From: Synechococcus sp. PCC 6312
GTDB lineage: Bacteria; Cyanobacteriota; Cyanobacteriia; Thermosynechococcales; Thermosynechococcaceae
DNA: 64,000 nucleotides
Reading direction: 5' to 3'
NCBI RefSeq assembly: GCF_000316685.1
Contig: NC_019680.1
Coordinates: forward strand, 62,001 to 126,000
The notes under the pieces were generated by a model. That model was given only the letters and a program-made list of their open reading frames with translations, did no database searches and had not been told where the DNA came from. Positions 9,182-22,100 of the stretch are shown here, piece by piece. A program made the translations under genes and the position numbers. Within the stretch, counting starts at the first letter, position 1, and the number at the start of each line of letters is the position of its first letter.

Positions 9182-9359
9182 ACCTAGGAAGACCCCATAT
9201 TGCGTTAGTCATTTAGGGCTCTTATTGGGACAAGTCAGAAAAGGCTTGATGGGCGCAGTCTTTTTAAGATTTCTACTCTCTCAGAACAGTCTGCGTAACG
9301 CAATAGTCAGAGAGCTATCCTCACGCCAGGCGAGCATTTGCGGATGGATGTTCCCCCGC

Positions 9360-10070
9360 CTACCAGGCCAGGTTCAAGTCTGGAAGACGATTTTTCAGGC
9401 TAAAGGGTTCATCAATCACGGGCTGGGTGATGTTTAATTCCTGTCGCCATTGGGGTATGGGTTTTGACCAGCCCTCTTCCCAGCGTTGGGCAATAAGCGG
9501 TTTTGCCTCTAGGGCCATGGCCATTCCCCGGGCGATTTGGGTCGTCACTCCTGCAAGGCGATCGGGTTGGCGTTTTAGGCCGAGTCCCATGCCAGCAACC
9601 TGTAAAACGACACACATGGGATAGCCAATTTGGACGGCTTGAATGGCCAGCACGCCTAATTCTCCTCCAGTGGGGCCAAAGCCAGTGACGACATGGATAA
9701 TATCGTGGGTTTTCCGCAGCCGCATGATTAACCAGTCTTCATCGGTCTGGATGTCAGTTTTTCGATAAAAATTGGGATCATAGCCCAAAGTCAGTAAAAC
9801 GGTGGCGTAGGTATGTCCAAGGGTTCCAGCAGGGAGCGTGGCTAAAGCTGACAGGTCAATGTCTGGGCCAATAAATCGTTCTGTCATCATGGCCTGGGCT
9901 TCGGGAATTGCCCGCACCCGGTCTAAACAAACCCGCAGTTGTTCAGAGCCACGAAAATTATCCTCAATATCGAAAACATCGTCCGTATTTGCCCCCATAG
10001 ACTTGAGCAGGTCTGACACGGCCTGGAAGTTGCGTAGGGTACGGGCTAATTCTTCAAAACGTTTGATCAT
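9360..10070 (-). CDS. Coq4 family protein
   Basis: 236 residues, ATG start at 10070. The protein carries the hallmark Coq4 metal-site motif HDIIHVVTGFG with a Glu about ten residues later (GGELG), followed by the expected helical C-terminal half. In mitochondria Coq4 organises ubiquinone synthesis and has been implicated in removing the C1 carboxyl. Cyanobacteria make plastoquinone, so a role in quinone metabolism is plausible but inferred. It is transcribed convergently with the histidine kinase and in the same direction as the giant gene upstream, whose stop is 65 bases away. Confidence 0.82.
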   Translation of the reverse strand: MIKRFEELARTLRNFQAVSDLLKSMGANTDDVFDIEDNFRGSEQLRVCLDRVRAIPEAQAMMTERFIGPDIDLSALATLPAGTLGHTYATVLLTLGYDPNFYRKTDIQTDEDWLIMRLRKTHDIIHVVTGFGPTGGELGVLAIQAVQIGYPMCVVLQVAGMGLGLKRQPDRLAGVTTQIARGMAMALEAKPLIAQRWEEGWSKPIPQWRQELNITQPVIDEPFSLKNRLPDLNLAW

Positions 10071-10135
10071 GGCTGCTTTCCCTTAAATTTCAGTGTAGAT
10101 GGGATGCTTCTAATTGGTATTGACGACTATCTCCA

Positions 10136-13100
10136 TCAAGAATGGTGCTGCCAAGTTAAGCCAACCACCATATCGTTGTAGTCTAGATCACCGCCTCCGA
10201 AAAGGTCTTCAAAGCCCCAGAGAGTTTGTCCCAACCGCCGGATATGGGCTACTCCATCGGGATTTGCCGCCTCAAAAGAGAAGAAGGTGTGAATGAAGCC
10301 GGTGGAGGCATTACTGGGATTTGACCCTAAAAATTCGCCCAGACTACCATTGGTGATTAGGGCCATCCCATAGAGGAAGCCAGTGGGGAGGGTAACGGAT
10401 TGCCCTTGACTTGTAAAGATGGTTGGCACAGTGGGTAATAGTTTGCCTGTCAGGGGGTCTTGAATCCGTTCCATCACAGCTTGGGTATAGGTCGTATCTC
10501 CCGGTTGGAGATCAATGATGCCATCCCCAGTAGTATCTAGCCCCCCCGTTAAGCTATCCACCTTGAATAAGGCCAGCGTATTGTTGTAGGCCCCGCCCCG
10601 TGCGATTTCAACCTGTGCCGTGATGGTTTGTCCGGGTTGGCCTGGGGTGACAAGGACGGGGGTGCCCACCTCAAATTGGGTGTTTGACCAGCGGAGATCA
10701 AAATAGCCTCGACTATCGGCTTCAGCCTCAAAAGCAGGGTCACTGGTAGAGAGTTGAGTTTGCCCATTTTGGCTCAGGAACATCCCATAATGCTGATTTC
10801 CGGTGAGGGCCGTTGCTTGGAATGCCCCATTGGCCTGGAACTCAGATTGAACAAGGAGTTGAGGATCTTCTAATGCAGCATGGGCAGTGTTGGCGGTCAG
10901 GGCATTCAAGTTGCTCGCCGATGCATTTTGGAAAATAGTTTGTTGGCGGGCCTGGGCGGCGGCCCCATATCCCGGATTGCTGGGGAGTAAATGACCAATC
11001 CGCCCTTGAGCATCATCCACCTGAAACAGGCCAAACCGATAAGCCCCTTGGGCTGTGACATTATGGAATTGGAGTGCCCCATCGCTGGCGGTCGGAATAT
11101 AGAAAATACCGGGATTAACTTGTATGGGGCCAGGGGTGACTTGGCCCGGAGCATTGAAGCCTGCAACGACTCCATTAACAACCCCATCACTATCGCCACG
11201 CCCCCCATCAACGAGGTGAATTTTGAGGGTATCAACCAAGTTGTCACCAGTTGTATCAAGAAACTCTACGCCCGTATGGCCATCGTAGAGAAACTCCTCA
11301 TATTTTTTGACCCTAGGGTTGAAGCGGAAATAACTATTGAGGCTGCTTAATCCATTGACAGCGGAGGTGACCGTTGTTTTCCCATTGGGCGTGGAGACAT
11401 TAAAGTTGAGTTCAGCAAAGGGGAGGCCACCCATCCGACTTAAGCCCTGCTCCAGGCCAACGGGATTCATGCCTAAATTCCGCAGTTGTGTACCGGGTGC
11501 ATTTGTGAAGCTGAGGGAACGGTTACTCAGGAGTGCGGCGGCTGTGCTGGTTAAAGGCACTAACCCAAGGTGTACCTGCCGTTGCCGAGGGCCGAACTCC
11601 TGGTCATCCTTGAGGGCAATCACAACCTCCTTAACGGCCTCATGAGGCGCAAAAACAACATAGCCAGCTTGGGCATCATAGTGAACTCCGGCCTGGGCAG
11701 AATTATTGAGCGTGCGATAACGGGCGGCGGCGGATTGGGCTAAATTGCCACTGCGGGTGATGGTAAAGATGAGAGCCTGCCCATTTTCTGCGATAACGGG
11801 ACTGTTAACCGCAAATTGGGTGGCCTGGTTGGTTGAGCCAGTAGAGGTGAGTGTTGGGGCGACCAGATGGGGATTGTTACTAACCCCGGTTAGGGTGGTT
11901 GGGGGAACAGGGCCAGGGCTGTTGGTACTTGATGCTGTAAAGCTAATGTTGCCACTGGGAATCATGGTATTAATCCAGGCCTGGGCCACTCCAGCTTGAT
12001 AGACGGCGTAGGTTTGACCGTTGGCATATTGGGTTCCATTGGCGGTGAGGTCGGGGCTGAGATTGATGGTGTCGCTGTTGTCCCCATTGATGGTCAAAAT
12101 CTTGGTTGGGGAAAGTTGGAGAATTGTGGCTTGATTCAGCGTGAAAAGATTGCTGCCATAGTTGCGAATATCAATCGTTTCAATATTTTTAATGCGACTG
12201 CCGGGAGCTAAGGCGGTTAAATCCCAGGCCTGGGCGTTGTAGCCATAGAGAGCCAATGTATCAGTGCCACTGCCGCCATTCACCCGCCGGAAATTTGGAT
12301 CTTGCACTTGCAGCCAATCATTGCCAGTTGCGCCCAGTAAAACATCCAGGCCCCCCTTACCTAAAAGCACATCATTCCCGGCCTGGCCCATTAAGACATC
12401 GCCAGTTGCAGTGCCTTCCAATGTGTCATCGCCAATGCTGCCATATTGATTGACGCTGGCGGTAAAGTCCCCCCCAAACAAGACATAACTCAGGCTATCC
12501 CCAGGCGCACCGATGGCAATATCGTCAAAGCCATCCCCATTCACATCCCCGCCACCACTCACGGATTGTCCCGCGTTGGAGTTAGCATCCCCAACAATTT
12601 GGAACCCAGCTAGGCTGACTAAAGAATTAACGGTTATGCTTGCCCCTGTGCCGTCCCCCCCTTGGCTATAGTCAAAACTGAGGGTATTGATACTGGTAAA
12701 ACCGGCCCCTGGATTGGTGACTTGTACCCCAGTAATTGCCCCGCCTGTGACTGTCGCTTGAATAATTGCCGCCTCGGTACTGCTTGGACTGGCCACCACA
12801 ATACTGAAGGTTCCAGAGCCATTACTGAGATAGCCGGAGCCAGCCGCCGTGAGAGAAATTGCCCCAATCTTGCCATCGGTAATTGTGCCGCCACTGGTAC
12901 TAACAGGTTGTAACTCATCGAGGTTAATACTGCTCAAGTTGGTCAGGTTGCTGGCCCCAAAGACTACATAGCTAATCCCCGCATTTTGGCCATTCGTACT
13001 GTTGCTGTAGTTGGGGTTGCCAATCAGAATGTCATCAAAGCCATCCCCATTCACATCCCCAGCCGTAGAAAAGGTAATGTCTGCGGTTAAGTTTGCCCCC

Positions 13101-16100
13101 GTCAATAGAACTTGGGATGAAGAGAAACCAGTGGCAGCCCCAAACCAAAGATAGGCGGCTCCGGGTGTCCCAGTTTGGTTCGGGAACAATGGGGCATAAA
13201 TGACGACATCACCAAACCCATCCCCATTCACATCCCCCACTGGCGCAAGATTATTTCCTAAGGCCGTTGGATACACAATCTGTTGTGAAGCAGTCGTGAC
13301 GATACTAGTATCCGATGTGTTGTTGTTGGTTGCAGCCGGACTGACAAGATTTAACTCATTGTCAAACAGATAAAGACTGGGAATTCCCCAACCATAGATA
13401 TTGTCAACTTGATTAGGAACCGTCCAATTCACCCCATCAGTGGAGGAGGCTAGAAACAGATCGTTATTGGCATTTTGTCCACCCACCCAGGACGCATAGA
13501 GAACTTTATCATCAATATTGACCAGGGATAAACCGTAATTCGTCAGCGCGTTATTTTCACTGGAAAGATTACTGATGAACTGTACGGGTGTCCAAGCATT
13601 GGTAGCAGAATCAAACGTGGTGTAAAAGACCCCCTGGCCCCCCTCTCCAACGTAATAGGCATAGAGGGTATTTTGGAAAACGACTAAGCTGGGAACACTT
13701 TCTTGTTGCCAAATTGCGGCATCGGGAATCCCTTGGGGAGTTGTCCAATTAATGCCATCGGTTGACTGGGAAAAGAAGAGGGAATTGCCTTGATCGTTAC
13801 CAACTCCTTGCCAAATCGCAAAAAGGGTATTGTTATATTCAACTAAATCAATTCCCCCCCCCAGGCCATTGGATGGATTCAGGTCGTTATTCGTTAAGTT
13901 GGTGTAACCGAGTTGTCCCCATTGGCCATTGCCTTGATATTGGGAGTAGTAGATAGCAGTACTGTTTGCCCCATTGCCGCTGTAATACCAATAGGCATAA
14001 AGCTGATTGTTAAACTCCACCAGGCCTGGGACGGCATCGGTTTGAAAATTGTTGGGGAATAAGTTACCTGAGTTCCAATTTTGTGGATCCTTAGTAGTGG
14101 AAAAGGCTAATTGATTATTTTGATTCACCCAAATCGTCACAACTTCCCCATTAAAAACCACCGTACTCAGGCCTGTATTGCCCAAAGTACCTCTGATCGG
14201 ATCGTTGAAATTAGCATTGATATTGTTTGTACTTTCACCAGACCAGTTGAGATCATTGGCCGCAGGAGTATTAACAATCGGTGTGCTTGGATAGGTTGTT
14301 ACGGGCAAAGGGGTGTTGGTGCTGACTTGAGTGGCCAGGTTAGGATTACCCAAAAGCAGATACACTCCCCCAGCCGACTGATTCAACGCGGGATTACCGA
14401 GAACCAGATCCTCAAACCCATCCCCGTTAATATCTCCGGCAGATTTCACACTAGTGTTTTGGGGCAAGTTCAAGGCCTGGAAATTTAGTGTTCCTGTAAC
14501 ATTACCAAAGCCAATGTAGAGTTGGTTATAGTTTGTGCTATCCGGGGTAGTGGGCTGAAAACCAACAATTACATCAGCAAAGCCATCCCCATTTAAGTCG
14601 CCAGCAGGCGTACCAAAATTCAAGGGCGTAGGTGTGGTATTGGGTAGGGGATTAACCGTGAGTTGAGTTTTAGTACCTAAGTCAGCATTTCCCAAAAGGA
14701 GATAGGCATTATTATTGTTATCAATGCCACCTAAATCTTTGAGGCCATCCCCGTTCACATCTCCCAGACCAAAGACATCTTGGAAGCCTCCATTAGCCAG
14801 GGTTAAAGTTAAGTCACTGGTTCCCAAAGATTCATCCAGTAATGCTTCTGTTCCCTTGCCAAAAATCACCAAGCTGGCATTCTCTCCCCCTGCTAAGACA
14901 TCAGCAAAGCCATCCCCATTGATGTCGCCTAAAAGCCGTGCGGGACTCCCAGAAACATTACCTAAGACTGGAAAAGCCGTATTGGTGACATAGATAGAGG
15001 TATCTGTCCCCGTATAACCTACATAAAGCTGATCATTCAGGGTTGTAACGGCTGGAGCCAGGTTAGAGAATTGGTTAGGAATAACAATGGCATTACGCCA
15101 ATCCAGGCCATTGGGAGAGGTATTAACGTAAAACGCCCCTTGACCATCTGTATAGGTGAGATAGAGTTGCTTACTATCGGCGGTTAATCCAACTCCCTGC
15201 GTTGCTCCCAGACCAATATTAGTGTTCCCGTTGTAGTCCCAGATTAAGTTACCTAGGTCTGTGGGGTTGTTGACATCAAGCGTGGCAGTTCCTAACCCAT
15301 AGACACCCGTTGATGGAGACCCTAGAGTTCCTTCTTGATAGACCAGATAAAGTGTGTCATCTAAGACAGCGGCTCCAACGGCGGAAGAACTGGTTTGATT
15401 CGCACTGCCATTGTTGTAGGTGACGTTATAAGTGTTAGACCAAGCGTTCGGATCCTCAGGATTAGAGGAATAAACATATTGAATATCCCCATTATTTTCA
15501 TTGATTGTCAGCAGCATCAACTGACCTTGATACACCACCAATGTAGGGGCAGTACCTGAAGCCGTGTTTCCCAGAGCGTAATAGTTATCGGACTCCCAAG
15601 TTTGTCCTTGATCTGTACTGTAAGCAATAAAAACTTGGTTATATCCTCCACCGGCATAGGCTAGGTAAAGTACACCATCATAAAAGGCGATTGAAGGGAA
15701 ATAGTCATCTGTTTCTCCAGGTGGCAACGCATTAAATCCACCCCAGCTTTGCCCGCCATTCGTACTAGCCGCCACATAGTCAACGTTATTGGTTCCCCGA
15801 ACGGCAATAAAGAGTGTGTCATCACCATCATTTGTCATGGACGGACTATTGTTGCTGAGGCCATTAAGGTTCTGGGCTGCAAATGAGTTGCTTAAATCCG
15901 TTCCATCAATAACCAGGCCATTGTCTCCAGCTAGATTGCTCAGCTTCAGGCTGCCATCATCCGCTAACCACGGGTGACCCAAAACGGCATAGGCAGAACC
16001 ACCATAGGGCGCACTGAGTAACAGATCATCAATCCCGTCTCCGTTAACATCTGTCCCTGACCACATCGACCCGGCTGCTAAGTGTCCAACTCCGCCACCA

Positions 16101-19100
16101 TTGAGGTTAAATACGCCGGACGTGGCTCCCGGTTGCAAGCTGATGTAGTTGGGGGTGCCATTGCTAAAAATCCTATCTTTGCCAAAAATGACATGGGCCT
16201 GGCCAGTGCTGTATTGGGTGTTGGGTGCGCCTAAAACTAAGTCCGCTAAACCATCCCCATTGATATCGCCCGCCAAACTTAGGGTTTTACCCATAAAGGA
16301 GAAGGCACTATTCCCGCCAATAACTAAATCCGCCGCTTGGGTCAGGACATACTCAGATTGGAAGAGAGAGCCACTGGCCTGCCCGGCAAGGACAAAACTT
16401 AAACCCGTACCATTGTTGCCATAGGGCGCACCGATTAAGACATCATCAAACCCATCCCCATTGACATCATTCCCTGTACTGACGGCCCATCCCAGTTGCG
16501 TATCACTGACGGTCATCGGCGAGCCATCCAGGACAACCCCATTAGAGCCATTGAAACTGGAGTCGTTTAGATTTGTTGGCAGAGTTTGGCCCCCAAAGAT
16601 GATGTAACCCCGGCCTGTGTTCATGTTCTTGGTGTAGCTATAGCCACTGCCCGTATTAGCCACCGTGGCCACCAGTTGGGAGTAGGCCTGGCCTTGGGCT
16701 TTGGTGGCACCTTGGTTCAATCCGTCTCCGGCAAATTGTACCGCTTGGCGATAGTTGGGGGCCCCAATGACAATATCGGCAAAGTTATCTCCATTAACAG
16801 ATTGAGAGGGAGAGAGATCATAAAATGGAGGGGTCGGCTTCGGGCGTGACACAGCCACAGAAAAGCCCACTTGACTCGTCCAGGTGACATTATCAAGGTA
16901 TTGATCGATGTAACTGCCTGATGTCCCAGTTAAGAGAAGATTATTGCTGTTTAGATTGATTGTTGGGGTATTGAAGAAGGGTTGTCCCCCCAGAATCACA
17001 TAGGCGGCCCCCACCTGTTGACCGTTGTAGCTGGCATAGGGTGCGCCCACGATAATATCGGCAAACCCATCCCCATTCACATCCCCCGCGGCCACCGCAA
17101 ACCCAGCCTGACTTCCGGCCTGGCCACTCAGGATTACCGCTGCTGAATTGGCCAAATCAATGGTGCTGTTGGGAGTAATTGTGGCCCCAGAAATGACATA
17201 GACCTGCCCCGCTTTGTTGTTGGCCTCAGCAGCTCCAATGATCAGATCATCAATGCCATCTCCGTTAACATCGCCCGCCGCAATTACGTTTCCCAGTTGT
17301 GTTTCATTGCTATTCGTGCTGGGGGTTGAATCTTTAATCAGTGCTCCACCGGGTGGCGGTGTGGTTTCCGAAAGGGGCTGGAGATTATTGGTGTCGAGGG
17401 TATCTGTACTGCCTGCGGGTAAGACCCAAACAACTCCCTCGCTACTATTGGCACTGGGCTTACTGATGGCCAAAGCAACTTGATTATTAAGAAAATTCCC
17501 GGCGGCAAGGGCTTTTCCGGTATTGGCTGGTACATCCAGAACAACGCCACTATTGACTTGATCTAAGGCTGTGACTTCGTTTTCGAGAATCACCCCAATC
17601 GCCACCTGTTCCCGGCCATCCTCTGTGACTCCACCAATCGTGCTAATGGGGTTGGGAATAATGGTGGCCGTAATCGGGCTAGTTGGTTGAGTCTCCCCGC
17701 TGCTGGTTTCGATGTAAAAGGTGATGTCAACGGTTTTTCCCAGCACTAGATTACTTTCAGAATAGGAATCTTGAAAATAGAGATCCAGGGTGGGATTGAG
17801 TGACATTACGGTATAGGCAAAGTCAGCACTGGGATTCAGGGAATTGAGCAACTGACCATTCGCGACAACTCCAATCGCCCAGCCAGGCTCGGGGGCGTTC
17901 CCCACAGTCCAGTTCAACCCGTCAACCGAGGTGATTTTAATGCCGGTAATGGTGACACCAGGGGCAACTACTCCAGGCCCGATCTGGACACGGACACGGC
18001 TATCGGGTTGACCATCCGGTATCAGTTGAGTCGAATTGGCGACAATATCCACCACTGGGTTGCGTTCCAGAAGCGGATAGGTGGGTTGGTCAGCGGCTTG
18101 GGCACTAAATTGGGTCGCACCACTCCAGACCCCGGAATTGGGATCATAAACGCTGTAAAATGTGGCATCTTCGGCGGCATTGGGGTCATTAAAGCGGTTT
18201 TGGTAGTGGGCCGTAATTTGACCATTGCTGCTGAAGTCAAAGCTAGAAACCTGCCCATTGCTATCGAGAGTGGCACTGTTGGTATTGGTGGTAATCAGGC
18301 TGTTGTAGTAGGCCACCTCGTCCAGTTTGCCCGTAAAGTTATAGCCGAGAATTAGCGGTAGGCCACTGGCACTAAAACGACTCCCAGTTTGTTGGGCTGC
18401 AAGTTCACCATTGATGTACAAAGAAGCCGTCTGGGTGCTGGAGTTATAGGTAGCCGCAACGTAGTACCAAGTATTTGCATTTAAGGCACTGGATACCGCC
18501 TCGCCACCGCCCGCGTTAAAGACAATTGTGTTGTTCTCGCCTGTGCGGACATACCAGCCTGGCGTTTGGTTAAAGGTCAGAGTTTCGGTTTGGCTAAAGG
18601 TGGTGGTTTGTTGTCCCTCGGCCTGGGGATTGGCCACAAAGGTCGAGCCAATGATTTGTGTCACGGCCTGGCCGGTAATGCCGGTGAGTTCCCCATTGTT
18701 GACATTGAGGTTGAGGAGGGGCAGGCCATTGAGGGTGACTGGAGTCCCATCGCTGAGGGTGAGGCTGGTTCCGGGCAGCAGGTTGGCTAAATCGAGGTTA
18801 AAGGGAGAAAGACCAGAACCGCCATTGGTAATGTTGACCGAGGGATTCGCGGCAATGACCACCCCATAGAGGTAGCCCCAGGCCCCGTTGCGTTGGGTGG
18901 GTGCTTTGATAATCGTCAGGGGTAAGGCGGCGGTGGGCAGGACGGCGGTGGGATTGTAAACCCCCTGATCGACAAGACTTTGGCCGGGACTTAGGTTATC
19001 GGCGTTGACCCAAAACTCGACACTAAAATCACCCAGGGTGGACTTGCTGACCTGGCCTGGGGCGAGAACATAACCCTGACCGTTAAACCCGACACTGGGA

Positions 19101-22100
19101 TTCGGATCTCCCTGGCCATTAGGGGCTAATAAGGCTCCCGATTGGCCATAGTTAATCGTGCCGACATAGGTTCCATTGCCGGAAGTTCCTCCCGAAGCCC
19201 AGTTAAAGGCCACCAAGGAGTCAACGGGTTCCGAGAGACGAAAATAGAAGTCAGGATTATTTTGGAGAACTGTATAGGCATACCCCGGCGTAGTCGTATC
19301 GCTCCAAAACACGGCGGGATTACCTTGAAACTCACCAATCGTTAAGCTGGCAATGGCTTTTCCGGTGGAGTTGCCGACGTTGGGAATGGCGGTGGGAGGA
19401 GTTGTCCAGGCCTGGGTTTGTCCATTGAACACGGCTGCATAAACTGTTTGGCTCGTTTCCCCAGTTTGCGGATTGGGCAATGGCGTATTCACCCAGCTAA
19501 CGATCAATTCTCCCGGTGTTGGCCCCTCCCCGATGGTGACTTTGGTATCGCTGCCAAGATTTTGGGTTAAAAGTTGGGGCGTACTCCAGGCCTCTCCACT
19601 GGCAGCAATGGAGTAGTAAATATCGGTTTCTATGAGGCTACCGACAATATCGTAGGACGGGCTGGAGGGATTAAGGAGAGTGGTGTCCGCATGGGCCCAG
19701 ACCAAAAACCGCCCCGGATTGCCAGAGTCATCTAAGTAATAGCCAATGGCCGGATCAAAATTAAAGCCTGTACTGCCAACTCCTGGGATGGACTCCGGCG
19801 CGCTCCAATCGGTTCCAGATAAGCTAGCGGTTTGAATGCGGGTAATTAGACTATTGTTTTGGGTTGAATTGGTTAAGGGCGTAACATTATCCACCCCATC
19901 GGCAACCCAGGCCAGAGTGGTCGCTGTTTGAGTTGTATTGTTGACGTTATAGGTAATCGAGCTAATTTGGGGCGGGCCATCGTTGACCACATTCACCAGT
20001 TGGGTATTAATCGGTTGGGCTAATGCCGTTCCCCCTGTGCCACCACCGCCATTTTGACTGAAATCAATCATCACTGAGCTTTGGCTGTAGCCCAGGCCGG
20101 GGTTGAGAATTTGTACCTGAGTCACAGCCCCATTCGTGACCGCTACCGAGAGCAAGGCTGGATTGGTATTGGAGCCAGAGGGGGTGACAACAAAATTGCC
20201 TGATTTGCCCCCTAAATAGCCAGAACCGCCATTAGTGACTTGGACTTGTGTAATCCGGCCGGTGCTATCTACTGTGACGGTTGCCCCCGCCCCTGTGCCC
20301 CCACTGCTATTAAATTGAACAGCTAGGGGTTGATCCTGGTAGCCACTGCCTTGATCCGTAATTGTCAGATTAGTAATCCGGCCCAGGGTGACAAAAGCCG
20401 TTGCCAAGGCAGGATCATTAGTACTACTACCCGGAATCGCGATCTGAAAACTACCACTTTGACCATTGAAATAATTCGCTCCCCCGTTACTGAGGGTGGC
20501 ATAGCCAATTTGATCGGTTGAGGTTGTTTGAATGCCGCCATTACTATTGGGGCCAACTAGTTGTTGAATCACCGATTTTGAGGCGAGGCTTTGGTAATGA
20601 TTCGCATTGCCCGTATAGGGGTTATATCCAACTGTCACTAAGCCATTGTTGTCCGGGGCAAACTCGGTGGACGGAAGAGTTAACGCCGCGGAAGAACTTG
20701 GATCACTGTTGTAAATCGTGCCACCTTTGCTCCAACTCCAACTCCAGGTAAAGATTCCAGCTTGTAGCCCGGCCTGGAAGCCAATTTGCCAGGGGATGGA
20801 AAAGGCAAAATTTGGGTTGTTGTTATTTGGGGTGGCCAGTTCAAAGGTAATCCCGGCCGTGGCAGTTGCCGAAGCAACCAGGGTGTTTTGAAAAATCCCC
20901 AGTGTTCCTTGTACTTTTAACCCCAGCGGAACTTCAATACCATAGGCAAAATTTTGGTACTCATCCAGGCCTGGCCAGGGGACAAAGGGGGGCATCGTCA
21001 CATCAACAGCCGAGATCAAAATTGGAACTGCAGCCAGATCACCAACTCCCTGGAGAATTCCCCCCCCAACCCCTAAATTGGCATCGGGAACGGAGGACAT
21101 TAAAAAGCCAATTTCAGCCAGAATCGTCCCCGCCGCTCCCGCGTAAAGATTGGCATCTTCAGGAACAACTAACAAAAAGGGCGGAGTTGTGCCGGGGAGG
21201 GGATCTGTAAAGGTAAAGCCGGCTCCAATGCCCACATCAAAATAGATGCCTGCCCGAAACTGCCCCAGACTAAATTCTTTGGAACCAAAGTTGGCTTTAT
21301 ATTGCTTGTAAAAACCAATATCAACTTCCCAGGCCCGCTGTGTCCCCACGAGATTCCCGGTTTCGGCGTTGTAGTTAATCTGGCCGCTAGCACCTAAATT
21401 GATCGAATAGATATAACCAAAAATATTGCCACCAGTACGCGTACTTGAAGAAAACCCTAAGCCACTATCGGGAGCTTTCGTGCCATCTTTTTTGTTGTAG
21501 TTAGATAGTTGTAGCCCCAGCTTTGCTTTCAGAGCCTTGCGATTACCGGCCAAGCCAACACTGCCAGACAGTTGCAAGCCAAAATTACTCGTGGAGCTAA
21601 TCAGGGGAACGCCAATTCGCCCATCCACCATTTTGCTTGGCGAGCCAAAGACAACATTGAAACCCCGCGTCACACCGGCCATGAATGAGTTTTGCGGCAG
21701 GCCTGGATTATTAGACGGTTGCGGTGTTGCCAGTTCCGGATCAGGGCTAGAGTTGGCATCATTGGCACTGATTCCCTGCACTCCAGGCCCCAAGGGAGTA
21801 TAAAAGGCCGTTGTCGGTTCATTGGCCGCAAAGGTGAGATCGAATACCTGACCGTCAAAAATATTTAGGTATGGATTACCGTTATTGTCGAGATCCACAG
21901 ATAGATAGGTGTGATACAAATCCGTGTCATCTCGATTGGGGTTGGCAGCATCTATCGCCATCTGGGCGGGGTTAAGGCTATAGGCAGGATTCCGTGGATC
22001 CATCACTAACGACTTTTGATAGACCACATCCATCAGGCCATTTTGGAGGAGTGCTGCATCGAGGTTTTGATCCGCAACCCCATCATTCGTAAGTTGCACA

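Noticed and set aside
9182-9359. Short inverted repeats around tgcgtaacgca after the hybrid kinase gene
   Set aside because: The arms are short and no T run follows, so I could not call a terminator or an operator.
12495-17290. Regularly recurring DNA repeats resembling a CRISPR array
   Set aside because: The repeats are in frame, unevenly spaced, imperfect and encode FG-GAP units of the giant protein. No cas gene is present.
10900-21860. Many plus-strand open frames of 60-125 codons opposite the giant gene
   Set aside because: They follow the repeats of the giant gene in antisense and show no protein-like domain patterns.
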